A stretch of DNA of 64,000 nt from Streptomyces angustmyceticus. GTDB lineage: Bacteria > Actinomycetota > Actinomycetes > Streptomycetales > Streptomycetaceae. Location: assembly GCF_019933235.1 (NCBI RefSeq), contig NZ_CP082945.1, forward strand, positions 5,493,501 through 5,557,500. The letters are read 5' to 3'. The notes below the pieces were generated by a model. The model was not told the origin of the DNA. It saw only the letters and a program-made list of their open reading frames with translations, and ran no database searches. Position 1 is the first letter of the stretch. The number at the start of each line of letters is the position of its first letter. Of this stretch, positions 35,538 to 43,820 are shown piece after piece. Made by a program: the position numbers and the translations under genes.

Positions 35538-35966
35538 ATGTCGCACGAACCACAGCACCCGAAGGCGGCCGGACCGCCGACGACCGCCGTCCAGCTGAAC
35601 CACACCGCCGTCTACGCCAGGGACCGGCGGCTGTCGGCCGACTTCCTCGCCGCGATACTGGGATTGGCGGTCGGCGCGCCGTTCGGCCCGTTCCTCCCCG
35701 TCGACCTCGGCAACGGCGTGACGCTCGACTACTACGAGCGGCGTGACGAGCCCGTCCAGCCGCAGCACTATGCGTTCCTCGTGCCCGACGAGCAGTTCGA
35801 CGGCATGATCGCCCGCCTGGAAGCGGTGGGGGTCACCTACTACGCCGACCCCCACCACACCGAACCCGGCCGGATCAACCGCCTGTTCGGCGGTCGCGGC
35901 GCGTACTTCGACGACCCGGACGGCCACAACATGGAGATCATGACCCGGCCCTACGTCCGGCCCTAG
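35538..35966 (+). CDS. VOC-family (glyoxalase/bleomycin-resistance fold) protein
   Basis: 142 residues from the ATG at 35538. The paired beta-alpha-beta-beta-beta modules of the vicinal oxygen chelate fold show as LNHTAVYARDRRLSADFLAAILGL near residues 19-42 and YAFLVPDEQFDGMIARLEA near 77-95. Possible metal ligands are the His in LNHTAV and the Glu in HNMEIM near the end. VOC proteins include glyoxalase I, dioxygenases and antibiotic-binding proteins; nothing here decides between them. The 264 bp before it show no gene. Confidence 0.8.
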   Translation: MSHEPQHPKAAGPPTTAVQLNHTAVYARDRRLSADFLAAILGLAVGAPFGPFLPVDLGNGVTLDYYERRDEPVQPQHYAFLVPDEQFDGMIARLEAVGVTYYADPHHTEPGRINRLFGGRGAYFDDPDGHNMEIMTRPYVRP

Positions 35967-36036
35967 CCGGGGCCCCACGCCGCCGCCTCCAGGGAAAATG
36001 CGTTGCCCGGAGGCGGCGGCGCGGGAGGCTGCCGGC

Positions 36037-36312
36037 ATGACTGACCAAGGGCCGAGCGGTTCACAGGGGGTGGCCGCCCTCTTCTCCCGGGGCCGGCTGA
36101 CGGCGATCCCGCGGAAGGCGGCCCGCCGCGAGCAGTTGCTCGTCCATCTCACGGAGACGCTGTTCGAGCGGGACCGGGAGTACAGCGAACGCGAGGTCAA
36201 CGAGGCGTTGTTGACGGTGCACGAGGACTGCTCGGCGCTGCGCCGCTACCTCGTCGTGGCGGGCCTGCTGACCCGGCCCAAGGACGGCAGCAGCTACCGG
36301 AGAGCCGGGTAG
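36037..36312 (+). CDS. DUF2087 domain protein
   Basis: 91 residues from the ATG at 36037, with GGGAGG 8 nt upstream. The sequence LFSRGRLTAIPRKAARREQLL...FERDREYSEREVNEALL...DCSALRRYLVVAGLLTR...GSSYRR is the standard DUF2087 domain, a small winged-helix-like fold often fused to or next to transcriptional regulators. The function is not established. The gene starts 71 nt after the VOC gene and 2 nt before the DUF1772 gene, so the three may be co-transcribed. Confidence 0.85.
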   Translation: MTDQGPSGSQGVAALFSRGRLTAIPRKAARREQLLVHLTETLFERDREYSEREVNEALLTVHEDCSALRRYLVVAGLLTRPKDGSSYRRAG

Positions 36313-36314
36313 CC

Positions 36315-36866
36315 GTGCGGGCTCTGCAGACCGCCACGCTGCTCGTCGCGACGCTCGGCGCGGGCCTGATGGCCGGCCTGTTCACCGCCTTCGCCTACGC
36401 GGTGATGCCCGGCCTCGGCCGTACCGCCGACCGCACCTTCGTGCAGGCCATGCAGAACATCAACCGGGCCATCGTCAACGGCTGGTTCCTGCTCGCCTTC
36501 CTGCTGCCTGTTCCCCTGCTCGTCCTCGCCACCGTCCTGGCCTGGAACGGGCACGGCCGGGTCGCCCTGCCCTGGATCCTGGCCGCCCTGGTGCTGTACC
36601 TCGCGGGCTTCCTCGTCACCGGTGGCGTCAACGTCCCGCTCAACAACGCGCTCGACAACGCTCCGGCGGACGGGGAACCGGCCGCCTCCGGTGGGCCCGG
36701 CGGCCCGGCCGACCGGTCCGGCCCGCTCGCAGCCGCACGCGACGGTTTCGAGGGCCGGTGGGTGACCTGGAACCTCGTCCGCGCGCTCGCCCACACCGCC
36801 GCCTTCGGCGCGCTGGCCTGGGCCCTCTTCCTGCACGGCACGGCCGGTCCGGGGGGCGCGGCCTGA
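36315..36866 (+). CDS. DUF1772 (anthrone oxygenase-like) membrane protein
   Basis: 183 residues from the GTG at 36315. Four hydrophobic segments lie at about residues 8-30, 52-75, 82-105 and 155-175. The FTAFAYAVMPGL segment near 23-34, the NRAIVNGWF segment and VNVPLNNAL near 105-113 are typical of DUF1772, a family that includes anthrone oxygenases of polyketide pathways as well as many uncharacterised membrane proteins. No polyketide genes are nearby, so a general role is more likely. It starts 2 nt after the DUF2087 gene. Confidence 0.8.
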   Translation: MRALQTATLLVATLGAGLMAGLFTAFAYAVMPGLGRTADRTFVQAMQNINRAIVNGWFLLAFLLPVPLLVLATVLAWNGHGRVALPWILAALVLYLAGFLVTGGVNVPLNNALDNAPADGEPAASGGPGGPADRSGPLAAARDGFEGRWVTWNLVRALAHTAAFGALAWALFLHGTAGPGGAA

Positions 36867-36898
36867 GGAGCCGCCCGCGCCGGGGCCGGGCCGCTCGG

Positions 36899-36958
36899 GT
36901 CAGGCCGCTCGTGGTCAGGCCGCGCGGAGTCAGGTCGCGCTGGGTCAGGCCGCCCGGG
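36899..36958 (-). repeat. 15-bp tandem repeat overlapping the end of the beta-propeller gene
   Basis: Four 15-bp units start at 36899, 36914, 36929 and 36944, each beginning GTCAGG(C/T)CGC. The fourth contains the actual stop codon (TCA at 36945-36947, TGA on the minus strand), so each copy downstream carries another potential stop. In a shifted frame the array would encode a repeated pentapeptide, -R-(G/D)-L-T-. Confidence 0.8.
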
Positions 36959-38000
36959 GGATGTACGCCAGGCCGTGGGCGCCGGGCTCGCCACGCTTGG
37001 CGATGTCCAGCCGGGTCAGGACCTGCAGCGTCTCCAGGTCGACGATGTCGACGGTGGACGAGACGACGCAGGCCACATACGCGAGCCGGCCGTCGGGAGA
37101 CGAGGTGATGGTCAGCGGGAAGAGCCCCACCTCCAGCGTGCCCAGTTGCTTGCGGGTGTCCGCGGAGAACACCGTGAGGCGTCCGGGCGCATGGCGGCCG
37201 GGCCCGGACGCCGGGTCCGCGGTCATGCACATCTCGCCCGCGAGCAGCTTTCCCGATGACGTCAGGTGCACCGGCATGACGATGTTGTCCGTGAACAGGG
37301 TGTCGGTGACGGACGCCGTTCGGGCGTCGACGACCCTGATCCCGGTGGCCGGCCGTTCCCCGTCGGGGGCGGAGACGGTGCCGGCGTAGGGCGAGGCGAC
37401 GAAGGCGCGCGTACCGTCGGCGGAGACCGCGAGCCCCTCACTGCCCGGCACCTCGGCCTTCCCGGTGAGGACGCCCCGTTCGAGGTCGACGACCGACACG
37501 AACGGCGCCTCCTTGTTGGTGGCGAAACCCGTCTTTCCCGCCGGGTCGATGGCGAACCAGTGCGGGCCGGGCGCGTCCGTGTCGATCCGGCCCAGGGGCC
37601 GCCGGGTCTCCGTATCGATCACCACGACCCCGCCGGGCCGGTCCGCCGAGCCCTCCACGCTGACGTAGAGGCGGCGGCGTGCCGCGTCCAGCGCCAGTCC
37701 GTGCGGCCCGTGTTCCGGGGCGAGGTCGACGACCTCGACGATGCGCCGGGTGTCGGGGTCGATGACGGTCAGTTCGGTGCGCCGGCCGCTGTTCGCGTGG
37801 TAGTAGCCCGAGTGGTACGCCGAGGCGCACCACAGCAGGCGCTGTGTCGGGTCGAAGCACAACTCGTGCGGCTCGGCGAGGACTTCCACCGTGCCGACGT
37901 GCTGGTCGGAGGCGGCGTCGAAGAACGAGACGGTCGGGCCGCTCTGGCTGACCACGGCCAGCACATCGCCTTCTCGGCCGGTGCGGGGGGACTGCTGCAC
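36945..38000 (-). CDS. YncE-like beta-propeller protein
   Basis: 351 residues from the GTG at 38000 with AAGGAG 9 nt upstream. About seven repeats of the form xVxVIDxxTxxxxxxI occur (for example LTVIDPDTRRIVEVV, VVVIDTETRRPLGRI, IRVVDARTASVTDTL, VDIVDLETLQVLTRL), the blade pattern of YVTN/lactonase-type seven-bladed propellers. No signal peptide is visible, unlike many family members. It is divergent from the LysR gene with a 222-bp control region, so it is the probable LysR target. The substrate or partner is unknown. Confidence 0.8.
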   Translation of the reverse strand: MQQSPRTGREGDVLAVVSQSGPTVSFFDAASDQHVGTVEVLAEPHELCFDPTQRLLWCASAYHSGYYHANSGRRTELTVIDPDTRRIVEVVDLAPEHGPHGLALDAARRRLYVSVEGSADRPGGVVVIDTETRRPLGRIDTDAPGPHWFAIDPAGKTGFATNKEAPFVSVVDLERGVLTGKAEVPGSEGLAVSADGTRAFVASPYAGTVSAPDGERPATGIRVVDARTASVTDTLFTDNIVMPVHLTSSGKLLAGEMCMTADPASGPGRHAPGRLTVFSADTRKQLGTLEVGLFPLTITSSPDGRLAYVACVVSSTVDIVDLETLQVLTRLDIAKRGEPGAHGLAYIPRAA

Positions 38001-38145
38001 AGGAGGCTCCTTCAGTGGGGCGGTGGATGTCGCGCGGTGTCCTGCGTGCGGTGCGTGCGGCGTGTGGTGCGTGGCGCCGGGCGCGATGCGCGTCGCGCAG
38101 GGCGCGAGTGTCTTTCGCGGACCCCCTCACTCTCGGCGGGAAGCG

Positions 38146-38172
38146 ATTGCGCGGCAATGCAAAGATTGGCAT
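38146..38172. promoter_or_regulatory. Candidate LysR-type operator
   Basis: Two overlapping inverted repeats lie between the divergent beta-propeller and LysR genes: ATTGC-GCG-GCAAT (38146-38158) and ATGC-AAAGATTG-GCAT (38157-38172). The second fits the T-N11-A pattern of LysR binding sites. They are 50-75 bp upstream of the LysR start. Confidence 0.5.
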
Positions 38173-38222
38173 CGAATAGTTGACTCAGGTGGAAAAATGC
38201 AGATCAGGAGCGCTGACCGACG

Positions 38223-39179
38223 ATGGATCTCAACCTGTTGCGTGTCCTGGACGCCCTGCTGCAGGAGAACAGCGTGACCCGCGCGGCGGAGCGGCTCGGC
38301 ACGTCGCCCGCGGCGGTCAGCCGCACCCTGGCCCGGCTCCGCCGCGCCGTCGGCGACCCGCTGCTGGTCCGAGCGGGCCAGGGCATGGTCCCGACCCCGC
38401 GCGCCCTGGAACTCCGCGAGGAGGTGGGCGTGTTGCTGCGCGGCTGCGACAACGTCCTGCGGCCCGGGGCGGGTTTCGATGCCGCGCATCTGCAGCGCAC
38501 CTTCACCGTGCAGGCCGCCGACCTGCTCCTGGTGGGGCTGGCCGGGACCTTGACCGAACAGATCCACCGGGAGGCCCCGCAGGTGGACGTGGTCTTCCTG
38601 CCGGAGGCTCTGGAGGGCGGCCCGGCGCTGCGGCAGGGCTGGGTGGACATCGAACTGGGCGTCCTGGGAGACCTGGACCCGGAGATCCGGACCCGGCCGC
38701 TCACCCGGATGACGATGGTCGGCGTCGCCCGCAGCGACCACCCCCTCTTCGACGGGCGGATCGACGCCCGCCGTTTCGCCGCCGCCGACCACATCGGCGT
38801 CTCCCGCCTCGGCAAACGCCTCGGCCCCATCGACAGCGCCCTCGCGGAACGCGGGCTGCGGCGCCGCGTCGCGGTCGTCGTCCCCAGCCATACGAGCGCG
38901 ATGCTGCTCGCCCGGAACACCGACCTCGTGGCGCTCACCCTCGCCGACTGGCTCCCCGACACCCTCTCCGCACTCGGCCTGCGGGCCTTCCCCGTCCCTC
39001 TCGACCTGGCCCCCCTCGACCTCGGGATGGCCTGGCACCCCCGCAACTCGGCCGATCCGGGGCACCGTTGGTTCCGTGACCGCCTGGCGGCCGCGGTCCT
39101 GGACCCGTCGGGGACGGGGAGAACGACGGACGACGGCTCCGGGGAGGGCGACGGCTCCCCGAAGGGCACCTCGTCGTAG
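38223..39179 (+). CDS. LysR-family transcriptional regulator
   Basis: 318 residues from the ATG at 38223. The N-terminal winged helix MDLNLLRVLDALLQENSVTR...LGTSPAAVSRTLARLRRAVGDPLLVR is at residues 1-52 and resembles the NodD/NahR branch. The effector-binding domain covers about 85-300. It probably regulates the divergent beta-propeller gene, using the dyads at 38146-38172. The last 25 residues are Ser/Gly/Asp-rich and probably disordered. Confidence 0.92.
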   Translation: MDLNLLRVLDALLQENSVTRAAERLGTSPAAVSRTLARLRRAVGDPLLVRAGQGMVPTPRALELREEVGVLLRGCDNVLRPGAGFDAAHLQRTFTVQAADLLLVGLAGTLTEQIHREAPQVDVVFLPEALEGGPALRQGWVDIELGVLGDLDPEIRTRPLTRMTMVGVARSDHPLFDGRIDARRFAAADHIGVSRLGKRLGPIDSALAERGLRRRVAVVVPSHTSAMLLARNTDLVALTLADWLPDTLSALGLRAFPVPLDLAPLDLGMAWHPRNSADPGHRWFRDRLAAAVLDPSGTGRTTDDGSGEGDGSPKGTSS

Positions 39180-39204
39180 GGGCGAGGGCGTGCGGCTGGG
39201 TGTT

Positions 39205-39786
39205 TCAGCCGCGCAGGCCCCGTAGCACCAGGTCGCGGACGGCCTCGAAGTCGGCGGTGATCTCGGGGCGGGACCACTCGGGGGCGTAGCAGGGGTCGTG
39301 GAAGCGGCCGGTGGCGTCGAAGACGGCGCGGGCGGTGGTGGCGGGGGAGGGGGTGCGGAACGCGCCCTGGTCCACGCCGGCTTCGATGATGGTCGTGAGC
39401 TGGGCTTCGAGATCGGTGACGTGCCGGTCGACCACGCCGCCGCTCTCCCCGATCAACGTCATATAGGTGGCGAAGAGTTCGGGGTCGTCGCCGGCCTTGT
39501 GCCGCTTGGCCTCGAAGAGGGCGGTCAGCCAGCGGTCCAGCCGCTCCGGAGCCGGCCCTTCCGCCGAGACGATGACCGAGAGCTCCTCGCTCGTACGGTT
39601 CAGCCAGCGCTCCGTGACCGCCTCCCGCAGCGCCGCCTTGGTACGGAAGTGGCGGTAGACGCTGCCATGACTGACGCCCAGGGCGCGCGCCACGTCCACG
39701 ACCGTGGCCTTGGCCGGGCCGTAGCGGCGCAGCACCTCCTCGGTGGCTTCGAGGATGCGCTCTGGGGTCAACGTCTCGGGCGGCAT
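39205..39786 (-). CDS. TetR-family transcriptional regulator
   Basis: 193 residues from the ATG at 39786. The N-terminal HTH is ERILEATEEVLRRYGPAKAT...ARALGVSHGSVYRHFRTKAAL near residues 9-53. The C-terminal ligand-binding domain is of the MarR/TetR_C_8 length class. It lies downstream of an aldo/keto reductase gene on the same strand (206 bp apart). A 46-bp palindrome upstream of that reductase is a plausible binding site. Confidence 0.9.
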   Translation of the reverse strand: MPPETLTPERILEATEEVLRRYGPAKATVVDVARALGVSHGSVYRHFRTKAALREAVTERWLNRTSEELSVIVSAEGPAPERLDRWLTALFEAKRHKAGDDPELFATYMTLIGESGGVVDRHVTDLEAQLTTIIEAGVDQGAFRTPSPATTARAVFDATGRFHDPCYAPEWSRPEITADFEAVRDLVLRGLRG

Positions 39787-39992
39787 GGGGCGGGGCGGCC
39801 TTTCGGGAGAGCGGGGCGGGCGGGGCCGGCGAGCGGTGCCGACCGGCACCCGGGAGGTGCCGGGTGCCCGGGCGGACGGGCCCACGCACACCGGAACCGT
39901 GCGCCGGGGGCATGTACGGCTGCGTGCACCGGCCTACGGACGGTACCTGGCCGTGCCCCGTACCCGCTCCGGTGGTCACGCTTCCCCCGCGG

Positions 39993-40997
39993 TCAGCGTT
40001 CGCTGTCCAGGTGGGCCATCTGGTCGGAGGGGTAACGGTCGCCGGCGGCGGCATCGGCCGGGACGGCGCCTTCGATGGCGGCCAGATCGTCGGCGTCGAG
40101 GACGACGTCCAGGGCGCCGAGGGCCTCGGTCAGCCGGTCGCGGCGGCGGGCGCCGACCAGCGGGACGATGTCCTCGCCGCGGGAGAGCACCCAGGCGATG
40201 GCGGTCTGCGCGACCGAGACGCCCTTCTGCTCGGCGATCTTGCGCAGCGCGTCCACCAGGTCGAGGTTGCGGTCGAGGTTCTCGCCCTGGAAGCGCGGGC
40301 TCATGCCGCGGAAGTCGTTGGCGGCGAGCTTGCGGTCGCGGTTGAAGTGGCCGCTGATCAGGCCGCGGGACAGGACGCCGTAGGCGGTGACGCCGATGCC
40401 CAGCTCGCGGGCGGTCGGCAGGATCGCCTCCTCGATGCCGCGGGAGATGAGGGAGTACTCGATCTGGAGGTCGGAGATGGGGGCGACGGCGGCGGCCCGG
40501 CGCAGGGTCTCCGCGCCGACCTCGGAGAGGCCGATGTGCCGGACGTGCCCGGCCTCGACGAGTTCGGCGATGGCGCCGACGGTCTCCTCGATCGGGACGT
40601 CGGGATCGACGCGGGCGATGCGGTAGATGTCGATGTGGTCGGCGCCGAGGCGCTGGAGGGAGTAGGCGGCGAAGTTCTTCACCGCATGCGGCCGGCCGTC
40701 ATAGCCGGTGAAGCCTCCTTCGACGGTGCGCAGGGCACCGAACTTGACGCTGAGCTGAGCCCTTTCGCGGGCCGCCGCGGGGGCGGTGCGCAGGGCCTCG
40801 TTGATCAGCAGTTCGTTGTGGCCCATGCCGTAGAAGTCGCCGGTGTCGAGCAGGGTGATGCCCGCGTCGAGGGCGGCGTGGACGGTGGCGAGGGATTCGC
40901 CGCGGTCGGTGTCGCCGTAGAGGGCGGACATGCCCATGCAGCCGAGGCCGAGGGCGGAGGTCTGCGGGCCGCTGGTGCCCAGGGTGCGGGTCTGCAC
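39993..40997 (-). CDS. Aldo/keto reductase
   Basis: 334 residues from the GTG at 40997, with AGGAG 8 nt upstream. It is a TIM-barrel NADPH oxidoreductase. The catalytic Asp and Tyr are in LLDTGDFYGMGHNE near residues 50-63 and the Lys in SVKFG near 85-89. The fourth tetrad position, normally YxxHR(V/I)D, reads DIYRIARVDPDVPIEETVG near 125-143, so the usual His is replaced by Ala; a subgroup of AKRs has this substitution. The cofactor-binding part is near 225-300. It likely reduces xenobiotic or endogenous carbonyls and is predicted to be under TetR control. Confidence 0.88.
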   Translation of the reverse strand: MQTRTLGTSGPQTSALGLGCMGMSALYGDTDRGESLATVHAALDAGITLLDTGDFYGMGHNELLINEALRTAPAAARERAQLSVKFGALRTVEGGFTGYDGRPHAVKNFAAYSLQRLGADHIDIYRIARVDPDVPIEETVGAIAELVEAGHVRHIGLSEVGAETLRRAAAVAPISDLQIEYSLISRGIEEAILPTARELGIGVTAYGVLSRGLISGHFNRDRKLAANDFRGMSPRFQGENLDRNLDLVDALRKIAEQKGVSVAQTAIAWVLSRGEDIVPLVGARRRDRLTEALGALDVVLDADDLAAIEGAVPADAAAGDRYPSDQMAHLDSER

Positions 40998-41056
40998 TGC
41001 GTGCTCCTGAAGAACGGGTGAGAGGTGAAGGGTGTACGGCTGCCGTGCCTCCACTG

Positions 41057-41102
41057 TGACATGACGACTGACAGATTTCAATATCTGTCAGCCGTCACGT
41101 CA
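41057..41102. promoter_or_regulatory. 46-bp palindromic operator upstream of the aldo/keto reductase
   Basis: The core arms CTGACAGAT (41068-41076) and ATCTGTCAG (41083-41091) are perfect and flank a 6-nt centre. Further pairing extends the arms to 20 bp each (41057-41076 with 41083-41102) with only two mismatches. A -35-like TTGAAA of the minus strand overlaps the centre (41081-41076). The site is 60-105 bp from the reductase start and suits a TetR dimer or dimer pair. Confidence 0.7.
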
Positions 41103-41241
41103 TTCCCCGCTCCCGGTGCCCGCCCCCGCCCGGTCCGCCCCGTGTCGGTCGGCCGCGATCGGCCCAGGTCGGCGGGAGGCCGGCGCGGACCGGAGCGGTC
41201 CGGCGGAGGCCGGTGCGGGCAGGTGCGCGGGCGGAGGCGGC

Positions 41242-42759
41242 TCAGCGCAGGCGTCGCGGCAGGCGCAGCGCCAGCAGCGTCGTGCCCGCGACGATCACCA
41301 GTTGCGTCAGCAGGGCGGCGAGCATCGCGTCGCGGATGCCGAGGGTCGGCAGCAGCGCGAGGAAGAGGGTGCCGAGGGTGGCCACGCCCAGGGCGAGGCC
41401 GGACTGCTGAGTGGTGACCATGACGCCGCCGCCCACGCCCGCCTGGGCGACCGGCAGTTCGCTCAGCACGATGCGCATCAGCACCGGCAGCACCATTCCC
41501 TGCCCGAGGCCCAGGATCGCCATGCTCGACGCGAGCCCGGCCACCGATATCCCGGGCCAGCCCGTGTGCACGGTCAGTGCCAGGGCGATCAGGCCGGTGC
41601 CCTGGATCAGCGAACCGGCGACCACCACCCGCCGCCCGAACCGCAGCACCAGCCGCGGACCCGCGAGCGAGGCGAAGAAGAACGTGACGCACAGCGGCGC
41701 CAGGGACAGTCCGGCCGCGAACGGGCCGTAGTGCAGGCCGTTCTGGAGCGCGACGGCGACCACGAACATAAAGCCGCCGAAGCCCAGCGTGAACGGGATG
41801 ATCATGGTGAGTCCGCTGTTCACGGAGGGGATGCGCAGCAGCGAGGGCGGGACGAGCGGGGTGCGGCCCGCGCGTTCGGCCCGGTGCTCGACGAGGAAGA
41901 ACGCGGCGGCGGCGAACGGGAAGACGGCCAGCAGGGCCCACGACCACACCGGCCAGCCCGCCGCCCGGCCCTCGGTCAGCGGCAGCAGCAGGGAGATCAG
42001 CGTCGCGGCGAGCAGCGCGGTGCCGGCGCCGTCCACCCGGCTCGGGTGCGGGGAGCGGGTCTCGGGGACCGTACGGGCGGCCAGCAGCCAGGCCGCGGCG
42101 GAGATCGGCACGTTCACCAGGAAGACCGCGCGCCAGCCGGTGCCCGCCAGGTCGACGGAGACCAGCAGGCCGCCGAGGACCTGCCCGACGGCGCTGGCGA
42201 CACCGGCCGTGCCGCCGTACAGGCTGACCGCCTTGGCGCGCCGCTTGCCGGTGGTCGTGGCCTGGATGGTGGCCAGCACCTGCGGCAGCAGCAGCGCTGC
42301 CGCGGCGCCCTGGGCGACCCGGGCGGCCACCAGCGTCCCGGCGTCCGGTGCGAGACCGCAGGCCAGCGAGGTGATGCCGAAGGCGGCCAGGCCCCACAGG
42401 AACAGCCGCCGGCGGCCGATCATGTCGCCGAGCCGGCCGCCGAGCACCAGCAGCATGGCGTAGGCGACGCCGTAGCCGGCCACCACCATCTCCAGCATCG
42501 CGGGCCCCGCGTGCAGGTCGTGGTCGATGGTCGGCAGGGCGACGTTGACGATAAAGAAGTCGATCATCGGGAGGGCCGCGCCCAGCAGCACGGTCAGCAG
42601 GCCGAGCGGGGTCAGCACGGTCGTGGCCGGCTCGCGTCGCGGGGCGGTGGGGCCGGTCGCCGCCGCCTCCGACGTGGCGGCGCCCGGGAGGGGCGCCTGG
42701 GCTTCAAGGGTCGCGGCCGCGGCTTCCGCGGTGGTCGTCTGTGCTCGGGTATCGCTCAC
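41242..42759 (-). CDS. MFS multidrug efflux transporter (DHA2, 14 membrane segments)
   Basis: 505 residues from the GTG at 42759. The sequence after a 45-residue Ala/Thr-rich N-terminus has about 14 hydrophobic segments. DFFIVNVALPTIDHDL near residues 65-80 is the DHA2 motif D1-type start, GGRLGDMIGRRRLF near 106-119 is MFS motif A, and RVAQGAAAALLLPQVLA near 146-162 follows. It is likely a proton-driven drug exporter. The divergent XRE-family regulator gene at 42861 and the paired palindromes between them suggest repressor control. The 244 bp upstream of the AKR gene and downstream of this gene contain the AKR operator. Confidence 0.88.
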   Translation of the reverse strand: MSDTRAQTTTAEAAAATLEAQAPLPGAATSEAAATGPTAPRREPATTVLTPLGLLTVLLGAALPMIDFFIVNVALPTIDHDLHAGPAMLEMVVAGYGVAYAMLLVLGGRLGDMIGRRRLFLWGLAAFGITSLACGLAPDAGTLVAARVAQGAAAALLLPQVLATIQATTTGKRRAKAVSLYGGTAGVASAVGQVLGGLLVSVDLAGTGWRAVFLVNVPISAAAWLLAARTVPETRSPHPSRVDGAGTALLAATLISLLLPLTEGRAAGWPVWSWALLAVFPFAAAAFFLVEHRAERAGRTPLVPPSLLRIPSVNSGLTMIIPFTLGFGGFMFVVAVALQNGLHYGPFAAGLSLAPLCVTFFFASLAGPRLVLRFGRRVVVAGSLIQGTGLIALALTVHTGWPGISVAGLASSMAILGLGQGMVLPVLMRIVLSELPVAQAGVGGGVMVTTQQSGLALGVATLGTLFLALLPTLGIRDAMLAALLTQLVIVAGTTLLALRLPRRLR

Positions 42760-42786
42760 GGACTCGACGATCGTCGACCGCCCAAG

Positions 42787-42818
42787 CTGGTACCAGAGTG
42801 TTCTTATCCTGGTACCGG
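42787..42818. promoter_or_regulatory. Twin palindromic operators between efflux pump and regulator
   Basis: The perfect 10-bp palindrome CTGGTACCAG (42787-42796) is repeated as CTGGTACCGG (42809-42818), 22 bp centre to centre, or about two helical turns. Between them lies AT-richer TTCTTATC, which on the minus strand gives GATAAG as a possible -10 for the efflux gene. This arrangement suits cooperative binding by the divergently encoded XRE regulator. Confidence 0.65.
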
Positions 42819-42860
42819 CGCTACCTGGCAACCGGGTCCGGCCTGCGGCACGCTGGAGGC

Positions 42861-43781
42861 ATGACCGCCGACACGACCCCGACGCAGACTGCCACAGGCC
42901 CCGGTGGCGCCGCCCCGCGACGCGGCACCGCCCCGGGCGCCGACGCCGTCCGCCGGGCCGAACTCGCCGCCTTCCTGCGCAGCCGGCGGGAGCGGATCAC
43001 GCCGGAGCAGGTCGGGCTGCCCCGGGGCAGCCGCCGTCGCACCCCCGGGCTGCGCCGGGAGGAGGTCGCGCACCTGGGCGCCGTCGGGGTCACCTGGTAC
43101 ACCTGGCTCGAACAGGCCCGGGACATCCACGTGTCGCCGCAGGTCCTGGACGCCGTCGCGCGTGCGCTGCTGCTCGACCGCGCCGAGCGCAGCCATCTGT
43201 TCGCGCTGGCCGGGGAGGCCGACCCGACGCCGGGCAGGGAGTGCGGGGGCGTCACGCGCGAACTGCGGCAGATGATGTGCCAGTTGGAGCCGTTCCCCGC
43301 CGTCCTCCAGAACAGCCGCTTCGACATCCTCGCCTACAACGCCACCTACGGCCGCCTGATGTGCGACCTCGACGCGCTGCCCGAGGAGGACCGCAACTGC
43401 ATGTGGCTGGCGTTCACCCACCCCGAGTGGCGGGCGAGCACGGTCGACCTGGACGCCACGATGCGGGTGATGGCGGCCAAGTTCCGGGCGTCGATGGCCG
43501 AGCACGTCGCGGAACCGGCCTGGAAGGCGCTGGTCGCGCGGCTGACGGAGGCGTCGCCGGAGTTCCGGGAGATCTGGGCGCAGCACGAGGTGATCCGCCC
43601 GATGAGCGCCGTGAAACTCTTCCGGCACCCCCGGGTGGGCGTGCTGCAGCTGTCCTCCACGAGCCTGTGGACGGGCCCCAACCCCGGCCCCAAGCTGATC
43701 TCCTACACGCCCGTGGACGAGCAGACCCGCGAACGGCTGGAGCGCCTGGCCGCGGAGGCGGCGGGGCTCGTCACGGCGTGA
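42861..43781 (+). CDS. XRE-family regulator with MmyB-like ligand-binding domain
   Basis: 306 residues from the ATG at 42861. The N-terminal helix-turn-helix is near residues 30-95 (RRAELAAFLRSRRERITPEQVGLP...GLRREEVAHLGAVGVTWYTWLEQ), a hallmark of this group. The C-terminal MmyB-like (MLTR) domain covers about 115-300 and is thought to bind small lipophilic ligands. In Streptomyces such regulators often sit divergent to a short-chain dehydrogenase or efflux pump and repress it. Here the target is the DHA2 pump at 41242-42759. Confidence 0.9.
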   Translation: MTADTTPTQTATGPGGAAPRRGTAPGADAVRRAELAAFLRSRRERITPEQVGLPRGSRRRTPGLRREEVAHLGAVGVTWYTWLEQARDIHVSPQVLDAVARALLLDRAERSHLFALAGEADPTPGRECGGVTRELRQMMCQLEPFPAVLQNSRFDILAYNATYGRLMCDLDALPEEDRNCMWLAFTHPEWRASTVDLDATMRVMAAKFRASMAEHVAEPAWKALVARLTEASPEFREIWAQHEVIRPMSAVKLFRHPRVGVLQLSSTSLWTGPNPGPKLISYTPVDEQTRERLERLAAEAAGLVTA

Positions 43782-43820
43782 GGGCCGGGCCGGTGACCGG
43801 GTCCCGGCCGGCCTCCGCCG

